Positions 42,212-50,383 of a stretch of DNA of 64,000 bases are shown one piece after another. The notes beneath the pieces are model-generated. The model saw only the letters and a list, made by a program, of their open reading frames with translations. It was not told the origin of the DNA and ran no database searches. Origin of the DNA: Bacteroidales bacterium (lineage in GTDB: Bacteria; Bacteroidota; Bacteroidia; Bacteroidales; UBA932); assembly GCA_017400135.1 (NCBI GenBank), contig JAFPVJ010000027.1, forward strand, positions 124,001 to 188,000, given 5' to 3'. Each line of letters starts with the position of its first letter. Positions within the stretch are counted from its first letter, which is position 1. The position numbers were made by a program, and so were the translations under genes.

Positions 42212-43107
42212 AGTTTCAACACTTCGTAGGCTTCAAACACGTCGTTGAAGGGGGCCGGAGCCTCCTTCCCGAGCAAAGATAGGAAATACTTCATTTGCTC
42301 CCAATAGTCGTCCCCGTCGGCCTGGCGGCTCTCGAAGAGCACGCGCCCGTCCGCATCGGTGACGCGGCCCGCACCGAGGTCCGCGACAAAGGTGCCTTCA
42401 TCGGCGACGATCTCCACCGTGCGCTTGTAGTTGCGGCGGTAGTAGTCGAGGATGACGGAGACGCAGAAATCCTCATATTCCAGGCAATAGTTGGCGTAGT
42501 CCACGGCTTCGATGCCGAGGGAAGAACTGTGCCGGAGCGTCTTGCGGCTGCACTGCGGGTCGCCGAAGATCCAGTGGACGTAATCCAACTCGTGGATCAG
42601 GTCGATGTGGACGCCGCCGCCGAGCTCCGGGCGGGCGCTATAGCAGCGGCGCCAGTCCGTGCCGGGACGCCATTCCGGTAAGTAGGAGCCGCAATAGACG
42701 TTGATTTCGTTGATGCGCAGGCCCTGCACGAAGCCGTGCAGGTAGCGCAGGGTGTCGGTGAACCGCAGGTTGCAGGCGACGTAGGTCAGCGTCCCGCGCC
42801 GCCGTATCTCCTCCAGCAGTTCCCCGTGTCCCAGTTCAGCGAAAAGGGGCTTCTCGATGAAGAGCGGGATGCCCAGGGGCAGCAGCTGAGAGATCGCATC
42901 GGCGTGGCAGGCCGTGGGATTGGAGACAATGGCGAAGTCGAAGGGACCACCGGCCTGGTCCAGACTGCGGATGTCCCGCACGCCCGGTACCGAGGCGCCT
43001 CCGGCCGAAGACCGCAGGGCGGTGATGTCGACGACCGGATCGATGCGCCGCAACGCGGCGATATGCCTGCGGGCGATCGAGCCCAGTCCCACGATCAAAA
43101 CTCTCAT
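42199..43107 (-). CDS. Gfo/Idh/MocA oxidoreductase (PtmF-like by context)
   Basis: A 302-residue cytoplasmic oxidoreductase that begins MRVLIVGLGSIARRHIAAL (Rossmann fold) and carries FIEKPLFAELGHGEL (EKP motif near residue 92) and GGGVHIDLIHELDYVHWIFG (near residue 165). The frame is open to 43185, but the ATG at 43107 overlaps the CMP-synthetase stop as ATGA and gives the family start. Position matches the ptmF slot in Campylobacter ptm loci, as I remember them. Its exact step in the pathway is not established here. Confidence 0.78.
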   Translation of the reverse strand: MRVLIVGLGSIARRHIAALRRIDPVVDITALRSSAGGASVPGVRDIRSLDQAGGPFDFAIVSNPTACHADAISQLLPLGIPLFIEKPLFAELGHGELLEEIRRRGTLTYVACNLRFTDTLRYLHGFVQGLRINEINVYCGSYLPEWRPGTDWRRCYSARPELGGGVHIDLIHELDYVHWIFGDPQCSRKTLRHSSSLGIEAVDYANYCLEYEDFCVSVILDYYRRNYKRTVEIVADEGTFVADLGAGRVTDADGRVLFESRQADGDDYWEQMKYFLSLLGKEAPAPFNDVFEAYEVLKLCLE

Positions 43108-43823
43108 AGTTCGAATCCGAGTTTGTCCTGCTCCAGCAGGTAGCTCATATAGTCGAAGTCTGCCGGCTCGTCCAGGTCGAAGCACAGGTGCGGCATGACG
43201 TAGACCAGCGACAGGGGCGTGTTGGGATCCCGCCGGCCCAGCTCGAAGAAGGCGCGCCGGTAGATGTAGAAGGACCCGTTCATGTCATAGACCTTCGGGG
43301 CGCTCTGGCGCGTCGTGAAACGACTGCCGTCCTTGACCAGCTCGTAATAGCCGGACTCCTTCAGCTCCACCATGTTGAAATAGGGGTTACGGGCGGCCGG
43401 ATTAACGGAAAAGAGGTTCAGCGCCTGAGGGTCGGCTTCCAGGATGCGGAAGCCTTCCAGGATGTCATCCACGGTCCGCAGGGGAGAGGTGCAGTCCAGG
43501 TCGAGCAGGCAGTCATAGCGACAGCCGTTCGCCCTCTCAGCCCACTCGAGGGCATCCGCAATGGCGTCCAGCTTGGCGCAGCGGTCGTCCGCCAGGCGGG
43601 CGGGACGGCGGTATTCCGTCTCGAGGCCCCATTCCGCCGCACAGGCGCGGATGGCCTCCGAGTCGGTCGAGAGCAGGATTTCGGCATCGCCGAGGCGCTC
43701 CCGGACCTTGCGGGCGCAGTCTATGCTGTAGGCGATGAGGGGCTTGCCGGCGATGGGCTTGATATTTTTGCCGGGAATGCCTTTCGAGCCGCCTCGGGCG
43801 CAGATGGTGATCAGTGTCTTCAT
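43104..43823 (-). CDS. CMP-nonulosonic acid synthetase (NeuA/LegF/PtmB-like)
   Basis: The 239-residue protein is an acylneuraminate cytidylyltransferase-type enzyme that activates a nonulosonic acid with CTP. Motifs are LITICARGGSKGIPGKNI at the N-terminus, DCLLDLDCTSPLRTVDDI (near residue 90) and a C-terminal LCFDLDEPADFDYM. It sits next to the synthase gene (ATGA overlap). Whether the sugar is legionaminic rather than sialic or pseudaminic acid is inferred from the ptmA/ptmE/ptmF-like neighbours. Confidence 0.9.
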   Translation of the reverse strand: MKTLITICARGGSKGIPGKNIKPIAGKPLIAYSIDCARKVRERLGDAEILLSTDSEAIRACAAEWGLETEYRRPARLADDRCAKLDAIADALEWAERANGCRYDCLLDLDCTSPLRTVDDILEGFRILEADPQALNLFSVNPAARNPYFNMVELKESGYYELVKDGSRFTTRQSAPKVYDMNGSFYIYRRAFFELGRRDPNTPLSLVYVMPHLCFDLDEPADFDYMSYLLEQDKLGFEL

Positions 43824-44818
43824 ATCTCTATCGCTTCATCTTTCTTGAAATCTCTGACGGCGCACGTGCCGCAGACCTCGTCCCAGCAGTCGACGCCGAT
43901 TCCGGCGGGGGCACGCTTGACGGCAAGCGAATCGCCGGTCAGCGTCTCGCCCTGGCGGATGTCACGGGCGGCCAGGATGCGTTTCAGCACCGTCGGTGCG
44001 ATGGCTTCCTCGCTGGGGTTGGGGCGCTTGACCCCGTCGCCGAGAGCCGTCTCGATGTGGCGGATCTGCCGGACCATGTCCGCAAAGGCTGCGGGTTCCA
44101 TCGAGGCCGCGTGGTCGGGCCCTTCCATCGTACGGTCGAGGGTGAGGTGCTTCTCGATCACGCAGGCGCCCATCGCGACGGCGGCCACCGGCACCTCAGC
44201 GCCGAGAGTGTGGTCGGAATAACCGACCTTGCAGTGCAGCTCGTCCGCCATCGTCTGCATCGCGCGGAGGTTGACCTCTTCGGGCGGGCAGGGATAATTG
44301 GTCGTGCAGTGGAGCACGGTGATGTCTTCCGCTCCGGCGGTCTGCAGTTCGGCGTATGCCTTGCGTACCCGGTCCATGTCGGACATCCCGGTCGAAAGGA
44401 TCACCGGAACGCCGCGCCGACCCACATAACGCAGGAGCGGCAGGTTGGTGATGTCGCCCGAGCCGAGCTTGACCAGGGGCATGCCCAGGCCCAGCAGGAA
44501 GTCGATGTCTTCGGGATTGTCGCCGGTGGAGAGAAAGCAGATGCCGATGCGGTCGCAGTAGGACTTGATTTCCGCGAACTGTGCGTAGCTGAGCTCCAGG
44601 CCTTTCAGCATCTCGAACTGCGAGCCTCCGCCGCCGAGGTTACGTTGTTGGTAATCAGCCATTTCCGTATCGGCGGCCACGATCTTTTCCGTGACCCAGG
44701 TCTGGAACTTGACGGCATCGGCGCCAGCGGCCTTGGCGGCGTCGCAGAGCCGCAGGGCCAGGTCCAGACGCCCGTTGTGGTTGACGCCGGCTTCGGCGAT
44801 GATGAAAGTCTTATTCAT
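43820..44818 (-). CDS. Nonulosonic acid synthase (NeuB/LegI-like)
   Basis: The 332-residue enzyme condenses phosphoenolpyruvate with a six-carbon amino sugar to give a nine-carbon acid. It has the NeuB barrel (FIIAEAGVNHNGRLDLAL, AVKFQTW, SDHTLGAEVPVAAVAMGACVIEKHLTLDR-type segments, GPDHAASMEP) and a C-terminal SAF/antifreeze-like domain (about residues 265-332). The frame is open to 44866, but the ATG at 44818 gives the family N-terminus and overlaps the ATP-grasp stop by 8 bp. Context favours legionaminic over sialic acid. Confidence 0.92.
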   Translation of the reverse strand: MNKTFIIAEAGVNHNGRLDLALRLCDAAKAAGADAVKFQTWVTEKIVAADTEMADYQQRNLGGGGSQFEMLKGLELSYAQFAEIKSYCDRIGICFLSTGDNPEDIDFLLGLGMPLVKLGSGDITNLPLLRYVGRRGVPVILSTGMSDMDRVRKAYAELQTAGAEDITVLHCTTNYPCPPEEVNLRAMQTMADELHCKVGYSDHTLGAEVPVAAVAMGACVIEKHLTLDRTMEGPDHAASMEPAAFADMVRQIRHIETALGDGVKRPNPSEEAIAPTVLKRILAARDIRQGETLTGDSLAVKRAPAGIGVDCWDEVCGTCAVRDFKKDEAIEI

Positions 44819-45809
44819 GGTAGTCCCTGAGCAGTTCGGATTCGCGCGTGATGACGACATCGTCATACATCAGCATCAGCACCCCTTCGTCGTAGCGGCC
44901 GATTTCCGGCTCGTTGGAGAGGCCGTCGATATTGCGGAGGATGTATTTCATGAAATCCACCCCTGCGCCATACGCATGGAGGTAGGCCCCGCCGAAGCGG
45001 GGATTGATCTCGGACAGGTACCATTGCCCGTCCTTGCAGAAGAAGTCCATGTCGCAGGGCCCGCTGAGTTCCAGCACGGCGCAGACCTCCTTGACGAAGT
45101 CGAAGAGGGCCGGGTCCTTGAAACTCACGGTCTTGGAGGCGCCGCCGATGCGGGTCTCGATCTTGCGCTTGGCGAAGACGGAAACGACCTCGTGCGAGAT
45201 GCAGTCCACATAGACGTCGGCGTCACAGTCGCCACCGGTCATCAGTTCCTGGATGATATAGTCGTAGCGGCCTTCCTTGAAGATCTCTTCCAGGGTGGTC
45301 ATGTCATTCACCCGCCGTGCGCCGACACTGCCACTGCCAGTCACGGGTTTGATGAAGACGGGGAAGGCGATTTCGCCCTTCGTCAGCCCTTTTTTGAAAC
45401 CATTCAAATCCCTGTAAGTCAGTACTGTGCGTACACCGCGGCTGCTCAGGTGCCGGAACATTTCATACTTGTCAAAGCAGAGATGCGCCGTATGCTCGGA
45501 GGGGCAGAGGGGCAGGATGCCGCGGTCGAGAAAGACCTGACGATGGGCGGCGAGCAACTCGACCTCGGGATCGATGAAGGTCGCAACGGCCTTGATGCCC
45601 TCGCGCTCGCAGATGTCCAGCACGGTCTCCAAGTAGTTCCGCTCCCGGATCTTAGGCACGACATACATCTTGTCGGCGAGGAAGAGCGCCGGAGCGACCG
45701 ACCAGTTGTCGGTGCCGACGACCTTGCCTTTTCCGGAGAGGCTCTTGCGGAAATCCAGCATCAGGCGGCCCCGGCGGCCGACATTGCAGCACAGGAGGTT
45801 ATATTCCAT
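44811..45809 (-). CDS. ATP-grasp ligase in the nonulosonic acid cluster
   Basis: A protein of about 332 residues of the carbamoyl-phosphate-synthase-like ATP-grasp type, with an N-terminal domain (LLCCNVGRRGRLMLDF), KYEMFRHLSSRGVRTVLTYR, an ATP site FPVFIKPVTGSGSVGARRV (near residue 150) and a metal site CDMDFFCKDGQWYLSEINPRFGG (near residue 260). Such enzymes join a carboxylate to an amine or thiol through an acyl phosphate. It is translated together with the PLP-fold gene before it (overlap) and legI after it (8-bp overlap). It is not a core legionaminic acid gene, so it may add a substituent. The ATG at 45815 is an alternative start. Confidence 0.8.
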   Translation of the reverse strand: MEYNLLCCNVGRRGRLMLDFRKSLSGKGKVVGTDNWSVAPALFLADKMYVVPKIRERNYLETVLDICEREGIKAVATFIDPEVELLAAHRQVFLDRGILPLCPSEHTAHLCFDKYEMFRHLSSRGVRTVLTYRDLNGFKKGLTKGEIAFPVFIKPVTGSGSVGARRVNDMTTLEEIFKEGRYDYIIQELMTGGDCDADVYVDCISHEVVSVFAKRKIETRIGGASKTVSFKDPALFDFVKEVCAVLELSGPCDMDFFCKDGQWYLSEINPRFGGAYLHAYGAGVDFMKYILRNIDGLSNEPEIGRYDEGVLMLMYDDVVITRESELLRDYHE

Positions 45810-46935
45810 ATCCATTCAGATAATCTTGGGCAGTCCATTCCGCAGTGGCGGGACGGACGGTGGCGTTTTCCCGGACATACACCCGGGGGAAATAGCGGAT
45901 GAAGAGGGGCGAGAGGGCCATCGTGTAGGCGCCGGTGTTGCGGAACACGATGTGGTCGCCGACGTGCAGTTCCGGCCCGTCTTCCAGGCGGAAGAGACGG
46001 TCGTTCTCGAGGCAAGTGCAGCCGACCACGGTCTGCACGGGAGCCGTTTGGCGGCCTTCCTCCACGGTCGGGAATTCCTTGAAATAGTCCGTCTTGCGGA
46101 AGAAGGGGTCGATGTCACCGCGGCTGCCGTCGCAGACCACGACCCGCTCGTTCCTGACGGTCTTGACATCGATGACCGAGGCGAAGAAGGTCAGGGGAGA
46201 GGCGATCAGGGCGTTGCCGGGCTCGATAATGATCCGGGCGCCGCATTCCCGGAGCCCCTCGGCCAGGACGGCCGCATATTCGGCGTAACCCGGCTTGCCG
46301 GGGAAATGGCCGAAGAAACCGCCGCCAATGTCGATGTACTCGGGTTTCAATCCGAACTCCTGCAGGACCTGGATGGCCTTGGCGGCGATGTGGCGGTACA
46401 CCTCCAGGCTCCGGCTCTTGGAAGTACGGTGCAGGTGGATGCCCGCCAGACGGACATTGGGCAGCGCCTGGACGCGGGTGACCGCCTCCGCCAGTTCCGC
46501 TCCGTCGAATCCGAAACGGCTGAAGGTCTCATCCTCGGGCAGGGTCACGTTGACCCGCAGTCCGACTTTGAAACAGCCGTCGGAGGGCAACTCTGCGAGC
46601 CAGTCCAGCTCCCGCCGGCTGTCGAGGTTGACGACGGCGCCTCCCTGGATCGCTTCCAGAAAACTATCTTTCTCCTTGACGGGACCGTTGTAGATGATGC
46701 TTTCGAAACCCAGGGCGCGGGCGAGCCGGTATTCGGTGTCCGAGACAACTTCCGCTGCGGCGCCTTCCTCGCGCAGGATGCGTAGGATCTCCGGGTGCGA
46801 GTTGGTTTTGACCGAATAGGCCACCGTCGTCTCGCTGAAATGTGCGGCGAGCGCTCCGGCGAAATCCCGGAAATTGGCCCTCAGCTCATCGGCGTCGAGG
46901 AGGAAGCAGGGTGTGCGGAGTCGGTTATCGTTCAT
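45799..46935 (-). CDS. PLP-dependent decarboxylase/racemase-fold enzyme (fold type III)
   Basis: A 378-residue enzyme of the ornithine/diaminopimelate decarboxylase family. Visible are the PLP lysine in TVAYSVKTNSHPEIL (near residue 45), GIHLHRTSKSRS (near residue 165), the glycine loop IDIGGGFFGHFPG, the phosphate-binding IIIEPGNAL and a C-terminal GCTCLENDRLF that stands in the position of the substrate-binding Cys-Asp motif. The ATG at 46935 lies inside the legG end (11-bp overlap). It resembles DAP/ornithine decarboxylases, but the substrate is unknown; coupling to the ATP-grasp gene suggests they make and attach an amine or amino acid. Confidence 0.82.
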   Translation of the reverse strand: MNDNRLRTPCFLLDADELRANFRDFAGALAAHFSETTVAYSVKTNSHPEILRILREEGAAAEVVSDTEYRLARALGFESIIYNGPVKEKDSFLEAIQGGAVVNLDSRRELDWLAELPSDGCFKVGLRVNVTLPEDETFSRFGFDGAELAEAVTRVQALPNVRLAGIHLHRTSKSRSLEVYRHIAAKAIQVLQEFGLKPEYIDIGGGFFGHFPGKPGYAEYAAVLAEGLRECGARIIIEPGNALIASPLTFFASVIDVKTVRNERVVVCDGSRGDIDPFFRKTDYFKEFPTVEEGRQTAPVQTVVGCTCLENDRLFRLEDGPELHVGDHIVFRNTGAYTMALSPLFIRYFPRVYVRENATVRPATAEWTAQDYLNGYGI

Positions 46936-48028
46936 CGAAATAGTCTTTAATGTGTCTTGCAATGCGTTCCGACGTGTGTCCGTCGCCGAAACTATGGTCC
47001 GGCGCGAATCTTCCGCCGACGCGGTTCAGGGCGGAGCGGATATCTTCATAGCAGGGGCCGCAGGAAAATACGTTGGCGCATAGGCGCCGGCCCTTCTGTC
47101 GATCGCCGATGTTGACGGCCGGGATGCCGAGGATGGGAGTTTCGATCACGCCGCTCGAGGAGTTACCGACGACGAACCTGGCCTCGTTCATCACGCCGAG
47201 GTAGTTTCGCTGGCCCAGGGATTTGAAAAGATGGAAGTGCGGCTCCCGGCAGCTGCGGTAGATTTCGTTCATCTCCGCTCCGACGGGATCGGCGTTGGCT
47301 TCACTCATGACGATCTCGCAGCCGGGGCGCTCGAGAAGGGCTTTCAGCAGGTTGCGGGCCATCTCCAGATTGGCTTCCCGGCTCTTGCGGGTTTCGGGAT
47401 GCAGGGTGGCCAGGATCCAGTCCTTTCCAGGATCCAGTCCGAGCGCGGCAGCCAGTTCAGCCCGGGAGGGCAGGGGAATGCGGCGGTTGTTCTCCACGCA
47501 GGGCTCTCCGACGTTGAAGACATTGCGGTCGCTGCCGCGCATCCGTGCAATCTCGGCGGCGGCCTCTGCGTTGTTGGGGAAATGGAGCGTGGCCATCATC
47601 GTGACGGCATTCCGTACGCTGTCGTCCAGGGCGCCCTCGGTATGTTCTCCACCCGCGATGTGGGCGATGGGGATGCCGAGCAGCATGGCCGTGCTGCAGA
47701 TGGGCAGCAGCTCATAGCGGTCGCCCAGGACCAGCAGCAGGTCTGGTTTTATTTCAGCGAAAGCATCGGCAAACAGGCCGGCGCAGACACCCGTTTCCCG
47801 GGCGATGCCTGCCGGACTGCGGTCCTCGGAGAGGTAGTCGATCTTGCGGTCGATGCGCACACCGTCCGCCTCGATCTGCCGCCAGGTTTCCCCGAAGGCG
47901 GGGCTGAGATGCGTGCCCGTTACGATCAGTTGCACGTCGAAGCAAGGCTCTGCACGCAGGGCCTCGATGGTCCAGCGCAACAGGCCGTATTCGGCGCGGG
48001 TGGCGGTCACGATGCAGATCTTCTTCAT
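46925..48028 (-). CDS. Hydrolysing nucleotide-sugar 2-epimerase (NeuC/LegG-like)
   Basis: The 367-residue protein belongs to the UDP-GlcNAc 2-epimerase superfamily, hydrolysing branch, which releases the free sugar used by the synthase. It starts KKICIVTATRAEYGLLRW, has LLVLGDRYELLPICSTAMLL and HIAGGEHTEGALDDSVRN (near residue 125), and FVVGNSSSGVIETPILGIPAVNIGDRQKGR (near residue 285). The frame is open further upstream, but the ATG at 48028 overlaps the legC stop (ATGA). In this cluster the substrate is probably a GDP- or UDP-linked diamino sugar. Confidence 0.9.
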   Translation of the reverse strand: MKKICIVTATRAEYGLLRWTIEALRAEPCFDVQLIVTGTHLSPAFGETWRQIEADGVRIDRKIDYLSEDRSPAGIARETGVCAGLFADAFAEIKPDLLLVLGDRYELLPICSTAMLLGIPIAHIAGGEHTEGALDDSVRNAVTMMATLHFPNNAEAAAEIARMRGSDRNVFNVGEPCVENNRRIPLPSRAELAAALGLDPGKDWILATLHPETRKSREANLEMARNLLKALLERPGCEIVMSEANADPVGAEMNEIYRSCREPHFHLFKSLGQRNYLGVMNEARFVVGNSSSGVIETPILGIPAVNIGDRQKGRRLCANVFSCGPCYEDIRSALNRVGGRFAPDHSFGDGHTSERIARHIKDYFDER

Positions 48029-49167
48029 ACGCGGGGACTGCTGGGAAGGTTGACAAGGCGGTCGGCGAGCCAGCGTGTGACCTGCTGGGCGTCGCGTTCG
48101 CAGCCTTCGAACATGGGAAGGTCGGTCATCAGTTCCCAGACGGGCCGGGTCATGACGCCGTGGTCGTTGGTATATTCGAGGAAAGCGTCCCGTTCTTCGC
48201 GGGAAGGGAGCAGGACGGCGTTGAGCCAGTAGTTGGAACGGCAGCCCTCCGGCTCGCGGACGAACTGTAGGCCGCTGCCTTCGAAGAACCGGGCGTATTC
48301 GGCGGCCACTTCGCGCTTGCTCTCGATCAGAGTGTCCAGATTCTCCAGCTGGGCGCATCCCAGGGCCGCGTTGATGTTGGGCATGCGGTAGTTGTAGCCA
48401 ACCGCGTCGTGGCGGAATTCCCAGCGGTGCGGGACCTTTGCCTGGGTGGTGAGGTGCTTGGCCCAGGCGCCCAGTTCGGGGTCATTGAAGAGCAGCATGC
48501 CGCCGCCGCCCGTGGTCAGGGTCTTGTTGCCGTTGAAACTCAGGGCGCCGACCTTGCCGAAGGTGCCGGTATGCTGGCCTTGGTAACGGCTTCCGATGCT
48601 CTCTGCGGCATCCTCGACCAGCTCGATGCCCCATTGTTCGCAGATCGCGGCGATTTCCGTGATGCGGGCCGGGTGGCCGAAGGTGTGCATGGGGACGCAG
48701 GCCTTGATGCGGCGGCCGGTGCGGCGGTTGCGGCAACCGCTGCCGGTGATCGCGGCATATTTCTCCAGCCAGGCCGAGAGGGCGTCGGGGGAGAGTCCCA
48801 GGGTTTCGCGGTCCACGTCGATGAAGACGGGATGGGCGCCGGTGTAGCTGATGGCGTTGCAGGTTGCGATGAAGGTCAGGGACTGGGTGAGCACCTCGTC
48901 CCCACGCTCCACGCCGACGAGCATCAGTGCGACATGCAGGGCGCTCGTGCCGTTGACGCAGACCACGGCTCTCGCCGCGCCTGTGTAGCGGGCGATCTCC
49001 TCCTCGAAACGGTCCACAAAGGGGCCCACGCTCGAGACGAAGGTCGAATCGATGCACTCCTCCAGGTATTTCTTTTCGTTTCCGACAAACTTCGGCACGC
49101 TCAGCGGGACGAAGTCTTCCGTGCCGTAGAGCTGATGGATGAAGTCGGTTATCTCTCTGTAATCCAT
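48025..49167 (-). CDS. LegC-like DegT/DnrJ/EryC1 aminotransferase
   Basis: The 380-residue sugar aminotransferase has VCVNGTSALHVALMLVGV (near residue 60), ELVEDAAESIGSRYQG with the PLP-ring Asp, LSFNGNKTLTTGGGGML with the PLP lysine (near residue 205) and GYNYRMPNINAALGCAQL. It would aminate C4 of the 4-keto-6-deoxy sugar produced by the dehydratase encoded 4 bp upstream. The ATG at 49167 (MDYREITDFIHQLYG) is chosen over an open frame to 49209 because it follows the legB stop. LegC-type enzymes commonly start in this way. Confidence 0.9.
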   Translation of the reverse strand: MDYREITDFIHQLYGTEDFVPLSVPKFVGNEKKYLEECIDSTFVSSVGPFVDRFEEEIARYTGAARAVVCVNGTSALHVALMLVGVERGDEVLTQSLTFIATCNAISYTGAHPVFIDVDRETLGLSPDALSAWLEKYAAITGSGCRNRRTGRRIKACVPMHTFGHPARITEIAAICEQWGIELVEDAAESIGSRYQGQHTGTFGKVGALSFNGNKTLTTGGGGMLLFNDPELGAWAKHLTTQAKVPHRWEFRHDAVGYNYRMPNINAALGCAQLENLDTLIESKREVAAEYARFFEGSGLQFVREPEGCRSNYWLNAVLLPSREERDAFLEYTNDHGVMTRPVWELMTDLPMFEGCERDAQQVTRWLADRLVNLPSSPRV

Positions 49168-49171
49168 GGCC

Positions 49172-50383
49172 TTACATTTTCTGGTCCAGGTTGCGGCCCT
49201 TCTCCTCATGCTCGAAAGAGGGGAGAAAAGCCTTCAGTTCCGCGACCACGTCCGCTTTGGTGTAGGACGGGTCGGAGAAGAGGATTTCCAGGCGGTCGAG
49301 GAAGGCGTTCACCTCCCCCCGGCTGCGTCTGGGACTGTCTTCGATGATGCCCAGGCCGGCGAAACGGCTCTCGTCGATCCGCTCTCCCGGGACATAGAAT
49401 TCTTCGTAGGCCTTCTCGCCGGTGGTGTCGCTGGGGGCGTAATACACGGGCCAGCGGGGACTGTCGTCCGGCATCTCGGCGGCGTAGCGCCGGGCCTCTT
49501 CCTCGCTGCCGAAGGCGACCTTCTCAAGCCCCTGGGCCGCCAGGAAGCGGTCGCAAATGACCGAGAAAGACTGCATCTGCTCCTGCCGGAGCTTGGGGAA
49601 GAAGATTTCCCCGCTGCGGCCCAGGATGCAGGCGAGCAGGCAGATCTGGCCCGATTCCTCCGGGCTGACGAAATAGCGCAGGACGTCGTCGGGAGCGACG
49701 AGCGGCTGTTTTTTCTGCAGGCGGTTCATCCAGCTGTCGGGCAGGGAGCCGTTGGAGAAGGCCACGTTGGCGAAACGGGCGGTGGTGACCGGGAAACGGT
49801 CCCTATACGCCATGATCAGGTCTTCCATCAGGCGCTTGCTCGCACCCATGACATTGACCGGACCGGCGGCTTTGTCCGTAGAGACGCAAAAGAAACGCTC
49901 CGGGAGGCATTCGCTCAGGAGGTCCAGCAGTTTCCTCGCCTTGAGGACGTTGTTCTGCAGGAGGGCGCGAACGGAATGGCGGTCCTTCTCGCTGCGTACG
50001 TGCTTGTGGGCGGAGAAGTTGGCCACGATGTCGAAGCCGCCTTCCTCGCGGAAGATGACCTCGAAGATGGGATCCGCGAAATCCAGGGTATAAGTCCGGT
50101 AGTCTTCCGGGATGGTCAGGCCTTCGGTGCTTCGCAGGTCGCGGGTCAGTTCGGCGAGGCCGTTCTCGCTCAGGTCGACGACCACCAGGGAGCCCGGCCC
50201 GAAGCGCAGGATTTCCTTGATGAAGGCGGAGCCGATGGAGCCGGCGCCGCCGATGACGCAGACCTTCTTGCCGGCGATACGCTCGCGGAGCGCGGACGCG
50301 TTCGCTTCCAGGTCTGCCGCGAAAAGGCTGCGGCTCCGGCCGGTGACGGCCTGCGAGATGAATTTATCGAGATGGAATGCCAT
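49172..50383 (-). CDS. Nucleotide-sugar 4,6-dehydratase (LegB-like)
   Basis: A 403-residue extended SDR of the CapD/FlaA1-like group. It shows VCVIGGAGSIGSAF (near residue 42), DIVANFSAHKHVRSEKD and FCVSTDKAAGPVNVMGASKR (near residue 165), where Met replaces the usual catalytic Tyr, as in this dehydratase subfamily. It would make the 4-keto-6-deoxy intermediate from GDP- or UDP-GlcNAc; the ptmE-like gene suggests GDP. First gene of the nonulosonic acid cluster; its start overlaps the end of uvrA by 20 bp. Confidence 0.87.
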   Translation of the reverse strand: MAFHLDKFISQAVTGRSRSLFAADLEANASALRERIAGKKVCVIGGAGSIGSAFIKEILRFGPGSLVVVDLSENGLAELTRDLRSTEGLTIPEDYRTYTLDFADPIFEVIFREEGGFDIVANFSAHKHVRSEKDRHSVRALLQNNVLKARKLLDLLSECLPERFFCVSTDKAAGPVNVMGASKRLMEDLIMAYRDRFPVTTARFANVAFSNGSLPDSWMNRLQKKQPLVAPDDVLRYFVSPEESGQICLLACILGRSGEIFFPKLRQEQMQSFSVICDRFLAAQGLEKVAFGSEEEARRYAAEMPDDSPRWPVYYAPSDTTGEKAYEEFYVPGERIDESRFAGLGIIEDSPRRSRGEVNAFLDRLEILFSDPSYTKADVVAELKAFLPSFEHEEKGRNLDQKM

